DNA of 64,000 nucleotides, from assembly GCA_022496805.1 (NCBI GenBank), contig CM040101.1:1304501-1368500 (forward strand). Direction: 5' to 3'. Every line of letters starts with the position of its first letter. Positions within the stretch are counted from its first letter, which is position 1. Shown one piece after another: positions 11,628 to 22,013 of the stretch. This stretch comes from Pohlia nutans (taxonomy: Eukaryota; Streptophyta; Bryopsida; Bryales; Mniaceae). The notes beneath the pieces are model-generated. The model was not told where the DNA came from, did not search any database, and saw only the letters and a program-made list of their open reading frames with translations. The position numbers were made by a program, and so were the translations under genes.

Positions 11628-11859
11628 CTAGATGATTTAGGAAAACCTAGTTACAATGTATAGAGTGAGGTATTTTTGCGAGGGCTTCATGCCATGAGAG
11701 CAGGCAAGGTGCTTCCATCGCAGGAAGCCCGAAGAACAGTACCTCACATGAAGAAAATTCCCATCAGATGCCCTGTGAGAAGTGTTTATAGGGATCATCA
11801 AACTTATTCATTCCCTCACCAATTATACTTTGTGAACGTTCCAAAAAAGAACCTTAGAC

Positions 11860-12020
11860 TCGTTTTGAGTTCAAAAAGACTACGAAACTAATCTATGGTG
11901 AGTTGGAGAATAATCTATAACAAAGCCTTGTATTGCCATGGAGTGTAGAACTCGTGACCTCCCAAATGCTAGAGGAGAATTTCCACAAGTTTCCCTAAGC
12001 GAAGAGACCTAACGATGGAG
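11860..12020 (-). repeat. SINE-like or degenerate dispersed repeat, copy 2
   Basis: It is homologous to 3317-3480 over GAGTTGGAGAATAATC, AACTCGTGACCTCCCAAATG and CTAGAGGAGA. The function and boundaries are uncertain. Confidence 0.35.
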
Positions 12021-12208
12021 ATTATTCATAAATGATGCATGTCACAAATTCTAATTATAGGGAACAAACTTCATTTGAACTCCACTCATGCACCAGTTCT
12101 GTTTTCAGATTGGTAATTATACCTTAGAAGGATCAAAGCGTGCATATCTACTGTAGTGGGACATTACAGCCGAGAAATGTCACATTGCAGTAAATACGTA
12201 CGCTTTAT

Positions 12209-12348
12209 GGACCTCTTTACACTAGAGGCGAGAAGCTGTGAGTAAAAAAAATTCAGCCAATGAGAAAATTGGTCTTCTTGATTTCTAGGTCTCCCATTAG
12301 CTGAAAATTCTCTCCTCACAACTTCTCACCTCTAATATAAAGAGGCCC
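12209..12348. mobile_element. Short palindromic PIF/Harbinger-like MITE
   Basis: Ends GGACCTCTTTACACTAGAGG and GGGCCTCTTTATATTAGAGG (right end read inverted) pair for over 50 bp with few mismatches. Flanks TAT and TAA are compatible with a degraded 3-bp duplication. Confidence 0.6.
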
Positions 12349-12694
12349 TAAGGTAAATGCTCCCTTTAAAGTCTAGTTACCTTATTGAATGGAACCATTC
12401 CAGGCGGGAATTCATGAATAGCCATCGTGTATTGTACAGTACTACCTGGCATTCCAACACCCAATCCCATCCTCACACCCAAATCCGACCCCTAAAGTGA
12501 CTATAGAGCCTACCCTCGAAAGAGGGCATCAAGGGTAGCCCGCGTCCTCTTGGTACTAGTGATCACGTTGATAGCCCTACCCCCAACAGACTCTTCATTC
12601 GCGGTGGCCCTACGGGTTAGAGTTACTCTTCTTCTTCTTTACTACCTGGCAATAAAGTCTTGAAATGGCAAAAGTGTCTGTCGAATTCAGACCT

Positions 12695-12748
12695 AACCCT
12701 AACCCTAATCGGCCAGGCACGCGGCTCTTCCCACCTCCTCACTATATA
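12695..12748 (+). promoter_or_regulatory. Telobox plus TATA promoter of the snoRNA cluster
   Basis: AACCCTAACCCTAA (12695-12708) is a double telobox. TATATA lies at 12743-12748 and a GC-rich GGCCAGGCACGC block lies between them. Telobox plus TATA is typical of plant polycistronic snoRNA and ribosome-biogenesis promoters. Confidence 0.6.
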
Positions 12749-12892
12749 CTTCACCTCTGCTGCTCTTTACTGTCATTGCGTTTCTTATCCCGCCTTTCCC
12801 ATCTTTGTTGTCTTTGCTCGGGGATTTCCTAAGATATGTTCACACGTCTTCTTGTACTGCCGCTTGTGTTTTCAGTCGTAATCGTTGTTTCT

Positions 12893-12960
12893 TCACGGAA
12901 TCCCCTGCCAATTGCGGGATGAGGTAATTTCCTGTATCGGGTGCCCCTCTATCTATCGGT
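12893..12960 (+). ncRNA. Diverged snoRNA-like copy
   Basis: It shares GGAATCCCCTGCC, then GGGATGAGG and TATC, with the three better copies downstream. It lacks a recognisable C box and its D-box CTGA is replaced. Probably a decayed first member of the cluster. Confidence 0.35.
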
Positions 12961-12994
12961 GTGGTCTCTTGGTCTTTGGGTTCGTAACAGTCAT

Positions 12995-13073
12995 TCGCAA
13001 GTAGATGATGACAATATGTTGGATTCCCCTGCCGACTCTGGAATGAGGAAAGATCCACTATCTGATGCTTTGT
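12995..13073 (+). ncRNA. C/D box snoRNA, copy 1
   Basis: C box ATGATGA is at 13005-13011 and D box CTGA at 13062-13065. An internal TCTGG/ATGAGGA pair resembles D'/C' boxes. Flanking GCAAGTA and TGCTTTGT can form the short terminal stem. Two conserved potential guides precede D' (GGATTCCCCTGCCGAC) and D (GAAAGATCCACTAT). I cannot assign the rRNA target without a search. Confidence 0.65.
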
Positions 13074-13195
13074 AACTCTGATGTTCCTTTACTTATATGA
13101 CTGTTCTGCACCGCTCATACAATAGCTTTTCGGCTTTCACGATAAGCTGTGTTTGTGGTTGCTTTCTTGAGGTTAGCCCTTTGGTGGACTTTGAG

Positions 13196-13274
13196 TGCAA
13201 GCAGACGATGATTATATGTTGGATTCCCCTGCCGACTCTGGAATGAGGAAAGATCCACTATCTGATGCTTTGCA
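13196..13274 (+). ncRNA. C/D box snoRNA, copy 2
   Basis: The sequence between the boxes is nearly identical to copy 1. The C box is ACGATGA, the D box CTGA at 13262-13265. The terminal stem GCAAGCA with TGCTTTGC is the best formed of the three. The repeat period from copy 1 is about 199 bp, and the spacer is itself repeated. Confidence 0.65.
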
Positions 13275-13398
13275 GCTTTGCTGTCTCTTTACGTATGTGG
13301 CTATTGCAGTCTTTCTGTACCGCTCATATAATATTCTTGCTACGGTTGCCTGCGCTGTGGTTTCCTTCTCGAGGTTAAGTCTCTTGTTGGACTTTGAG

Positions 13399-13474
13399 TG
13401 CAAGTAGATGATTAGAATTTGTTGGATTCCCCTGCCGACTCCGGAATGAGGAAAGATCCACTTTCTGATGCTAT
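13399..13474 (+). ncRNA. C/D box snoRNA, copy 3
   Basis: The same guide blocks are present with two substitutions. The C box is ATGATTA (one mismatch) and the D box CTGA is at 13465-13468. The period from copy 2 is about 202 bp. Downstream the repeat decays; an inverted repeat CACTTCACTCACT ... AGTGAGTGAAGTG follows at 13546-13629. Confidence 0.6.
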
Positions 13475-13699
13475 GTCACTAATGTCTTTATGTATGAGCC
13501 TTGTTGCAGCTTTTCTGTAACGTTTCATGCAATCTCTTTATAATTCACTTCACTCACTTTAATTCTACGGTACAGACTGTGGCTACCTGTGCCTGTGGTT
13601 GCCTTACATAAACAGTGAGTGAAGTGGCATTAACCTCTGCAACGGAAAAAGACTATGTCAGAAACCCTATTTTGTCAAGCCATACCGACTGAAGAGGTC

Positions 13700-14060
13700 T
13701 ACGATGCTTAATATCTCACCCCTTTTTAATCCTCATCACGAACTTGCGCCGCTAATGCCTTGCGTAGAACCTGCAGGATGAACTACGATTTCCAAAATGT
13801 GAATGATCTCAGCATCCGAATACAGTCCATACTCTGCAGCGGAAAATCCAGTACAAAAGCACAATGTGGAAGCCCTACATTGGAATGCAGACATTCGTCG
13901 TAGGAATCTGGAAATCCGATTTTCTGAGAAGCACTTTCTTTCCTGTGAATTTACCTTGGCTCTGATCCCACGTGTAATGTACCTCAAGGAACGTCACAAA
14001 TGTCTTCTCAGAGCCCATGGGAGTTTTCTCTTTGCCGATATCGATATAAACGGATAATGC
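13700..14060. other. GC-richer segment, possible gene remnant
   Basis: The base composition rises and both strands keep frames of about 84 residues open (13803-14057 forward, 13736-13987 reverse). Neither product is recognised and no splice-consistent neighbours were found. It may be the end of the snoRNA transcript or a decayed exon. Confidence 0.25.
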
Positions 14061-14472
14061 CAGAGATGTGGATCCTCAAACCCGAATGAAGACTGTTTAG
14101 GGTCAGGGTTAAACCCTGGTCAACCTCGGAAACAACTGTAAGGTAAGAGCGTGGCCACCCATGCTCTCCTAGAGTCTCTCTCCCAGAGTTTCTCACACTC
14201 AAGAAGTAGATGAAAAGTGCCAAGGGCCCTTCAAAAGGACCTCTTGACTCTCAATCCTAGTGTGTTAGAAAATGGGCTTTCAAATCACTATTTAGTTGAC
14301 TATATCCTCACATTCTACTTGTGATTGGTCCATTGAGTATTTGATGTGCACTTTTGATATGTGAGGGGCGTGTATGGGTGGGGCGTGTATGAGTGTAGGT
14401 GCAAGGGCTCTTCAAATGTAAATGAATAATTTCAACGAGTTAGTCCTAGCGTGCATGGGTGGGAATGCTCTA

Positions 14473-14692
14473 AGGTAGGCGTACCTTAAACCACCACAAC
14501 ACCTAAAACCACCAACTTCTACACCTTTTCTTCATTTTAGGGAGGAAATGTAAGTTGTCGGGACACGACTTAACTTTTGAACAATTGATGCATAAGTCAT
14601 GTAATGAAAGCCTACATTTCCTTCCTAAAATGAAAGAGGGGTGTAGAAGTTGGTGGTTTTAGGAGTCATGGTGGTTTAAGGTACGTCTACGT
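14473..14692. mobile_element. TA-flanked MITE with AGGTAG ends, copy 1
   Basis: The left end AGGTAGGCGTACCTTAAACC is mirrored at the right by GGTTTAAGGTACGTCTACGT. TA lies directly outside both ends (14471-14472, 14693-14694). The 220-bp element is palindromic over most of its length. Confidence 0.75.
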
Positions 14693-16840
14693 TAATATAT
14701 TTTCTGTGCAATCAAACGATGAAAATGAATTAAAAAAAAATCTCCTTAAATAAACTTTCTAGTAATACGAAATGAAATGGAGCATGAATTGTTGACATTA
14801 CATAAGAATGCAATGGTCATTGTGCAACACAAATGATCATTGTTGTGAAGAAAGAAGATGGCATAGTTCAACTTTCATCGGTGAAGTTTCTCACTGATGC
14901 AAGTTTATGGACGTGTGTACCACTTCATGGTCGGGTGTGCTACAAAATGTAATACCATTTTTTTCTCCTTGCTTACTTTCATGGACTCCTTCTCAAATCC
15001 ATGGAAGTTGTTTCTAATCTAAACTGAACATTCGAGCATTTTTTCTTGGCATGAAAATGTGTGAAGAAAATGTCAAGGGTTACAAGACTTATTGTATTCA
15101 CCATAATTCACTGTAATTAAGCAAATATGGTTATAGTAGTAATGTATGTATAAGGTAGAAGCATCATAACTTGTTAGGGACCAATTCCAATCACCTATGA
15201 GTTCCCAATCAAATTATCACAACCATTAGTTGTAGCAATTTGGTGATCAATTATAAATGCCAAGTTAGCAAATTCATTGGACTAGAAATGAAAGACAATT
15301 ATTGGTTCCCTTACTAACATCAATAGTGGTCTATGCAGATTAAGAATAGTGGTCTATCATAATCATACATTGTGACAATTAATTAAAAATTGGGTTTGGT
15401 TATTAAACCCAAAGTTTTATATGCCGCAATTTTTTATCATTGGAAACCATCGCTCTAAATAGGTCGAAATCCTTAAACTGATAGGTATTGGTGCCTCCAC
15501 CTTAGTACATCCAAATGAAACATCTTTGTTTTCCCAACAATTAAAAAATGCTCTTGAATAATCACTAAATTAACCCAAAAGTGCTACAATTTTTCAAAAG
15601 CAACCAATAAAAGTTGAGTTCTCGAGTAACAAATGCAAGGTAAAGTGATTCATGTTTCAAGAATATATATTTAGAGGGATTTTAGTGTCATATAAGGTAT
15701 ACCAACCTATTGCCACTATGTTTCCAATACCATCATCACATATTGATGGTATACATTTCTAATTTTGATTGTACACCAAAACATGGGGGCAGAATTGAAA
15801 ACATGGTAGTGATAGGTTGTTGTACCTTACACACATCCTATAATTTCAACTTAGAGAACTTGTAAAATATTATGTAAATGTCAAAAATTTACAAAACAAC
15901 TTGGGATGAGATTATCTTGAGCTGTCTTATAAATTCATTAATCTTCTTCTTCTTTATTATCATTTGGCCATTGATGTAATTGAATTAGAAAAATGTTGTT
16001 TTTGGATGTACATACCTTATGGGTCTAGAATGTGGTAAATTTGATAATTCACTCTTTGTAGAAGCCATAACTTTTTGCAACAAGTACCAATCTTTAAAAT
16101 TATATTGTTAAAAATATTATATATACTCCTAAAAGTTTGTTTAAAACATAACAATATAAACTTATAGAACTAAAGTGTCTTTGTTCAATAGTGTAGTTGA
16201 GCCATGTATAACTTGAATAGCTTAAAACTAAGACTTTGACAAAAATCAAATCTCATACCTCCAACCATTTATTGCGAGGGAAGCTTTCGACTTTCTTTAC
16301 CCTTAAAGGACAAAACCTACAACCATCTAGTCAAAATCAATATCCTTTGCTCCATATGCTCTATTTCAAATTTGAAACAATTAAAGAGCTTCTATGATGT
16401 AATTCATGACTTTTGTGTTAGAAAAAACAATACCTACATGTCACAAGTGGGGTATGACTATCTTTTTACTTTCATAATTCATATAAATTACGTTTTATTA
16501 GAAACAATTCATTTTCTTTATCAATTTTATCTCTCCATAGTCCCAATTTGATTTTCAAATTTTTCCAAGCACAATAGCTTATATGGACGGTTTAACCCTT
16601 AAATGATAGAGGGGGGTAAGGGCAAAACCTAGATGTGTTAAAAAATGTTACTTTTGCAACTTTGATGAGGTTTGGTCCAAATGAGAAAATGAGAAGCATG
16701 ATGTTTAGTAATTATTTGTACAATCAAACTTTCAAAAAAAAGAAACTAGATACTCATTTAATGAATTTAGAAGCATTTATTGTTGAATATTCACCAAAAT
16801 TACAAATTTTATTATAAGAATTTGAAATTTGGTATAATTG
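14693..16840. other. Repeat-derived AT-rich desert
   Basis: No gene is supported. Orphan TTAA-type ends occur near 16300 and 16590 (TTTAACCCTTAAATG). The segment around 16650-16760 is the inverse of 4340-4420. Confidence 0.5.
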
Positions 16841-17515
16841 GATAACCTCTAAACGTCTTCACCCCTCTCCAAACTAGGTAGTTTTGCAAAGATGCATCAT
16901 AAAACGCAACCAAGAGGGATATTTTGAACTTGATGTATGAATAAAAGTTGTATATTATAGATTTTAGATTCTACCCATACGGATAGATTTGCGATTTCTA
17001 TCACCAATATTTTTGTATAATTTTTGAAACTTGAAATCCAAAAATATTTTGTAATTCAATTACAAATAAGATATTGAGGAAAAATAGATAGATAGAAACT
17101 CCGGTGTGAACAAAGTGTTTGTTCGTAATGTCAAAGACCCGGTGTCCACCAGACTGAGGGCCATTGGAAGATATTGACAATTTGTAGATGAAATTTATTT
17201 TGATGGATTGAAATGTTATACTTTGATTGTAGTGATTTTTGGAGATTTTTTGGTTGCTTAAATTTATGAGTTAATTTTTTCAAAATCACATTTAGACTAA
17301 AGTCTTTGAAATTTTTGGTGAATCGCTCCAACATGAAAAGAGGCATAAAATTTCCCAAATCATCCCCTTTCTAATCGGATCATGCATGCATGAAGCCATC
17401 TTGCCATAAAATTTTGTAGAATTTTTTTCCTTGCAAAAAGTGCATGACAAATGAGAAAATGTAGATGAAATTTGTACATTTGTCCAAAAAAAAGACGGTT
17501 GATCCTTTAGGGGTC
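16841..17515 (+). mobile_element. MITE-2 carrying a nested 90-bp insertion
   Basis: The left end ATAACCTCTAAACGTC and the right end GATCCTTTAGGGGTCAA bracket the MITE-2 body (GATGCATCATAAAACGCAAC, GGTTGCTTAAATTTATGAG, CATGCATGAAGCC). It is interrupted at 17078-17167 by a foreign block between two copies of AAGATATTGA. Confidence 0.7.
17078..17167 (+). mobile_element. Small dispersed element with 10-bp target duplication
   Basis: This 90-bp insert lies between AAGATATTGA (17068-17077) and AAGATATTGA (17168-17177). It contains ATAGATAGATAGAAACT, TTCGTAATGTCAAAGACC and GAGGGCCATTGG, which recur in the same order on the opposite strand at 21560-21655. It has no obvious inverted ends. Confidence 0.6.
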
Positions 17516-19080
17516 AAAACTAGACATTCTATTTTAAAATTTCAAGAGGAATTTTTTTTAAAGGAGAGAACATCACTTTCCCAAAATAGTAAGTTTTATA
17601 ACACTAGGACAATGTTGAGGTGTTTGCTTTTGAAAAATTCTCCTCGGTAAAGTTTAACTCAAATTGACGTGATTCAAATTAGGTTGGAAAGTAGATTTGA
17701 TTTCCTATTTTTATTTTTATTTTTATTTTTTTATAAAAATAAAATTTTCATCCTAAGTAGCCCGTAAGGAAAGGGCTACAACCATAAAATGGTCGTTCGG
17801 TCACTTAGGAGTTAAGCGCATTCTTCCTTAACCCCACTAAATGCCTACAAATTTTGGGAAATACCTAAATGTACTATAAAATGAGGTTTCTTTAACTTTT
17901 TTGATCTTAAACTCTAAAAAGTTTATTTAAGACATTTGTATGGTTGAATTTGAAATAAATTGCCTAAATATTTTTCAAATGAATTTACAAGAAAAAACTT
18001 TGAAATTTCACTTAAATTACAATTTTAATACTCTCATCTCATAATTCATTGTGATTGGGCGAAATCATTATGCTTCAATAGTGGTCAAGTTCATTTCAAA
18101 TTTATTATGGTTCAATAGAAATGTCTTGAGATCCCTTTGTAAACAGTCAAGGAATCAATGTTGTACGTTATGCACTTTTGGCCAATCATTCAAAATTCAC
18201 AAGATAATGAATATTTTTGTATTTTTCATATAATTAAAGCAACAATCTCTTTTAGAATCGAATTTAAACATTTTTGACACTATTACTTAATTCAACCGTA
18301 TGGATGTCACGGAAAAGTCATCATCTACATCTTTTAATTTTATGTGAGCATCAAAGAATGAATTTAGTGCGCATTTTATAACTCAAAACTTCAAATTTTT
18401 TTGTCAAAATGGAAGCTCACAAAGAATGGAAAGACCTGGTAAATTCAATTTTAATAATTTTCCTAATCTAATCTCACATATGTAAAAATAACCACAACGC
18501 AAAAACTTTCATTATGGATGAAAGTAGTGACGATTTCGTTCATCATGCAGAATTTGCATGGTTAGGCAGTTAAGGGTTAAACAAAATAAAGAGTAGTTGG
18601 AAAACAAGATTACCGTCCTCCCTAACTAGGGTAGATATGCTAATCACCGTCCAGTTTTGAGTTTGTCTCATGATTCCAGTGGACGGTCCAATGTTTGAAA
18701 CAATTGAATAGAAACATACGGTCTAGTGGAAGATAATTAGGGTATGGACGGTGATCAACATATGTACTATGCTGCCCTAAATCCCTACATATAATCTTCT
18801 AAATCGAACAGTGAGCAAGACTACCTTCTCCAGATCAACAATACTTTAGATTTCAAGAGCCATTATAGTTGTCCCACACTATTATGACATGTTTGGGAAG
18901 CCCTAACTTCAAGGTGGCAACTGTGGATTAGTCACAGAAATGACTTGTCACATGTGTATTGTTGGAAACAATAATATCATCATATTATGGAGGGTAGACT
19001 GTATCTTCCAATTTTCAAAGACCATGCTAACATTGCAATCCTTCAAACTGAATTAACATGCATCTGTGATAGCATTGATT
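17516..19080. other. AT-rich intergenic sequence with TE fragments
   Basis: TTAA-type ends occur at 17812-17815 and 18577-18580 (TTAAGGGTTAA, after GAATTTGCATGGTTAGGCAG as in MITE-2). A pogo-like end occurs at 18870-19001. No gene is supported. Confidence 0.5.
18870..19001. mobile_element. Pogo/Tigger-like fragment
   Basis: The block GTTTGGGAAGCCCTAACTTC ... AATGACTTGTCACATG ... CATATTATGGAGGGTAGACTG followed by TA recurs at 50220-50351 and inverted at 51440-51580. The end CAGTCTACCCTCC(A) next to TA resembles pogo-superfamily termini. Confidence 0.45.
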
Positions 19081-19084
19081 ACTG

Positions 19085-20130
19085 AAGACAGTAATTCCTC
19101 AAGCGCCTGAGTACTACTATTCTAGCTGATAATGAAGAGAGCTCATACGAAAAAATATAATAATTCTAGGAAGCTATTTGTATTCAATCCAACTCCTCCT
19201 TCTTTCAAACCCTAAAATTCTACGAACCCCTCTGCGTCACTCTTGCTCAACAGTGACAAAGAGCCCTTTAATTCATTGTCTCATTCAAGAACTAACCTTA
19301 AATGGAAAAGGTAATGGGCTGAGGACTGCCATGTTTATGCTCTGTATAGTGAATGTAAGACTTAAAGCATTTCCATTCTACCGGTTGTCATCTAGAAGGA
19401 GGAGCTCTTCTAACTGCTATAGAATGTTCTGGACAATCACTGATCTGTTGGCTTGTGCAAAAAAAATAAGCATAAAGGTCTGTATGTTTCACAGAATTGC
19501 AATTCTATAACTGAAAGAGCATGCATCTGCATCGATTTCTTAAGACAGTATTTCCTCAAACGCCGGAGTACTACTATTCTAGCTGGTAATGAAGAACGCT
19601 CGTTTCAAAATATATCATAAATCTACAAAGCCATTTGCATTAGTATTAACTCCTGGTACTTCTTTCAAACCCCGACATATTCTATAGCCTGATAGCCTGT
19701 TTTGTACAGGGATTAGGGTTTAGGGTTTCTGCTCTGTAGAGAATTGGGAGCTCTTACAACTGCTATAGACAATCGCCGATCTCTTGGCTTGTGCAAAAAA
19801 ATAAGAATTAAGGTCCGCATGTTTTCACAGAATTGCAATTCTTATAACTGAGAGAGCATGCATCTGCATTGCAATGATTTATTAAGGCAAAAATTTCTCA
19901 AACGCCTGAGTACTACTATTCTAGCTGGTAATGAAGAACGCTGGTTTCAAAATATATCATAAGCATTAGAGTCAACTCCCGGCACTTCTTTCAAACCCTA
20001 ACATTCTATAACCTGATAGCCTGTTTTGTACAGGGATTAGGGAGTAGGGTTTAGGCTCTCTATAGTGATGCAGAGAACTGGAAGCTCTTACAACAACTGT
20101 AGAATGTTATGAACAATCGCCGATCTCGAA
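19085..20130. repeat. Three tandem copies of a 250-440 bp unit
   Basis: Each unit carries CGCCTGAGTACTACTATTCT, AGCTGGTAATGAAGAACGCT, TTCTTTCAAACCC and GAGCTCTTACAAC, starting near 19085, 19540 and 19890. The array abuts the 3' end of the RAD52-like gene on the opposite strand, so the unit may derive from that gene's 3' flank. Confidence 0.7.
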
Positions 20131-20174
20131 GCGTTTATACAAAAACAAGTGCCATAAGAGTTGAAGACTTTAAA

Positions 20175-20997
20175 TCAAAGAACCTCATCTTCGTGGTAGA
20201 GATAGAGTCCCAAGCCGAAGCGAGCGCAAGCGCGGCGAAACGCCATACCCTCGGCTATCTGCACGGGGTCACCATACGAATCCTCGACGATCATGGCAGC
20301 CGTGCCGGAGGATTCACGCCAGCACTCTCCATCGGAGCCGCGGATGGTCACACGGTACACCACAGACACCGATGCTTCGGAGAACACGATGCTGCGGACC
20401 TCGCCGCTCCAGCCCGGCGCGTAGAAGCTGAGCATCCGGTTGGCGTGGTACCACGGAATGTACTTCAGCAACACCCCGTTATTCTCGTCCTTGCGCGTCT
20501 TCAAGACCTGGACATCAGAGACTTTTCTGTGATTTTCTTCTTGAAGCCTAACTACCAACATAAAAAAAATTGAGAAAGAATATCTGGCGAAAGTTTTAGC
20601 TTATGATCATATTTTGATAGAATTTCTTCTTATCTTGGTAGTTTTCTTCACAAAATCTGTAGAGTGGCAAAAAATCTAAAAAATTCTCATTTTTTTCCTT
20701 AACAAAAGAGAAATACCACATTTTGTAGAGAAATCTGGCCAGAAGAGAAAAACCGCTGGAACTCACCTGGTCTGGCACCCGCTTGTTCATGTCGCGAAGA
20801 ATCTCCGCCAGCGGCCTCGTAATAAGCGACGGCTCCTCAGGCTGCGCCACTGTCGCTGCCATTCTTGCCCCATAGCCATGGGCTCGGATGGTGTTCATTT
20901 TCGCCCAGGCTGCTGTTGTTGTCGTGGTGATGCTTGTTAAGGATGGCAAGGACGAAGCGCGGAACGACAACCTTGACGTTGTGATCGCCATAGCCAT
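20175..20997 (-). CDS. RAD52: RAD52/ODB-type DNA-binding protein, organelle-targeted
   Basis: Exon 1 is 20997-20767 (77 codons, phase 0) and exon 2 is 20507-20175, with GT-AG borders, giving 187 residues. The first 55 or so residues are Ser/Thr/Ala/Arg-rich with few acidic residues, as in a mitochondrial or plastid transit peptide. The mature part starts at TRPLAEILRDMNKRVPDQ and contains RMLSFYAPGWSGEVRSIVFS, YRVTIRGSDGE, ESSGTA, DPVQIAEGMAFRRACARFG and the end LGLYLYHEDE. These are features of plant RAD52-1/2 (ODB1/2) proteins, which anneal single-stranded DNA in organelle recombination and repair. Length and exon layout fit the plant family. Assignment to the mitochondrial or chloroplast paralogue is not possible here. 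Confidence 0.9.
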
Positions 20998-21090
20998 CGT
21001 TTTGTATGGAATAGAATAACGATGGCGGTCTTGACGGGCTTGTAGACCGTAGTTGTCAAGGCCAAACGCTCATGTGCACTGCCAGGCTTA

Positions 21091-21446
21091 AGGTAGGGAC
21101 ACCCATTCCCGTTACTGCACCTGTTCCCGTCTACATACAGGACACCTGAATCCGAGTGTTTCTGATCATGGGTGGTTGTGGCTTGAGAACATATTTAGGG
21201 TGTTTCTCCAAGTCACAAGCGTTTCTTCAAGTCACGGAATCAGGGCCATTTAGACACAGTCAAATGTGCAAATCAATTTTTGGCTTTGATTATCGAGAAC
21301 GTATACAAATTTTAGAATAACATGACTTCATCGATACATTCTACATTAATATCTAATTGCCTTTCCCCTGGTATAATCGCTTTTCATACTGCTCATTTAG
21401 AAGTATGACAATCAACTTAAAGTCACGGGAATGGGTGTCCCTACCT
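21091..21446. mobile_element. TA-flanked MITE with AGGTAG ends, copy 2
   Basis: AGGTAGGGACACCCATTCCC at the left pairs with GGGAATGGGTGTCCCTACCT at the right, with TA outside both (21089-21090, 21447-21448). The 356-bp element sits in the promoter-proximal region of the RAD52-like gene. Confidence 0.8.
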
Positions 21447-21559
21447 TATGGGGACAGCCATAGGGGCCGCGGACTTGGGTAAACGGCCACGGCGACCATG
21501 GGTAAAATGAGGGTTCGATTGTTCCACATGATATTACAATGGTGAAGAAAGTGTTTTGT

Positions 21560-21660
21560 CCCAATGGCCCTCTGTCCGGTGGGCACTAGGTCATTGACAT
21601 TACGAACGGACACTTTATTAACGTCGGCCTCGAAAGAGGACTGTAGTTTCTATCTATCTG
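21560..21660 (-). mobile_element. Second copy of the small ATAGATAGATAGAAACT element
   Basis: Read on the minus strand it gives AGATAGATAGAAACT, a 27-bp block absent from the other copy, then TTCGTAATGTCAATGACC and GAGGGCCATTGGG, matching the insert at 17078-17167. Its own borders are unclear. Confidence 0.5.
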
Positions 21661-21768
21661 GTGAAAAAAGCCACCCCTTGGCGTCAAAATCCTCCGCATG
21701 TGATTCCAACTGGAGACAAATGGGTTGCCCGGTGCTCAAAAAAATTCCAAACTTGTAAGTTTGGAAAA

Positions 21769-21918
21769 CCACGGTCGATTGGCCTTAAGCACCATGGTCA
21801 TTTGGCCTTAAGCACCATGGTCGTTTGACCTTCAGCACCATGGTCATTTGGCCTAGAGCGTCATGGTCATTTGGCCTCGAGCGCCATGGTTATTCAGCCT
21901 TGAGCGACATGGTCATTT
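21769..21918 (+). repeat. Minisatellite, 23-bp unit, about 6.5 copies
   Basis: Units such as CACCATGGTCATTTGGCCT plus TAAG follow each other without spacers, becoming more divergent to the right. Confidence 0.85.
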
Positions 21919-21928
21919 AAGGTGATAA

Positions 21929-22013
21929 ATTGATTGTGAACTTTGTGTCCATCTGATTGTGGATTTTTTGTTCGCTTGATTGTGAATTTTGTGTCCACCT
22001 AATTGTGAATTCT
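21929..22013 (+). repeat. Minisatellite, 24-25 bp unit, about 3.5 copies
   Basis: TGATTGTGAATTTTGTGTCC and variants are repeated head to tail directly after the 23-bp array. Confidence 0.75.

Noticed and set aside
12695..12708. Interstitial telomere repeat
   Set aside because: Only two heptamer units in a promoter-like setting with a TATA box about 35 bp downstream; a telobox fits better.
13195..13407. Peptide reading through the snoRNA copy 2 unit, with the same peptide block in copies 1 and 3
   Set aside because: Copy 1 stops directly after the block, copy 3 has an in-frame stop near its C box, and the first decayed copy also has a stop. C/D boxes and a terminal stem explain the conservation better, although two substitutions happen to be synonymous.
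21769..21918. CRISPR-like array
   Set aside because: Units are directly adjacent without spacers, in a plant genome.
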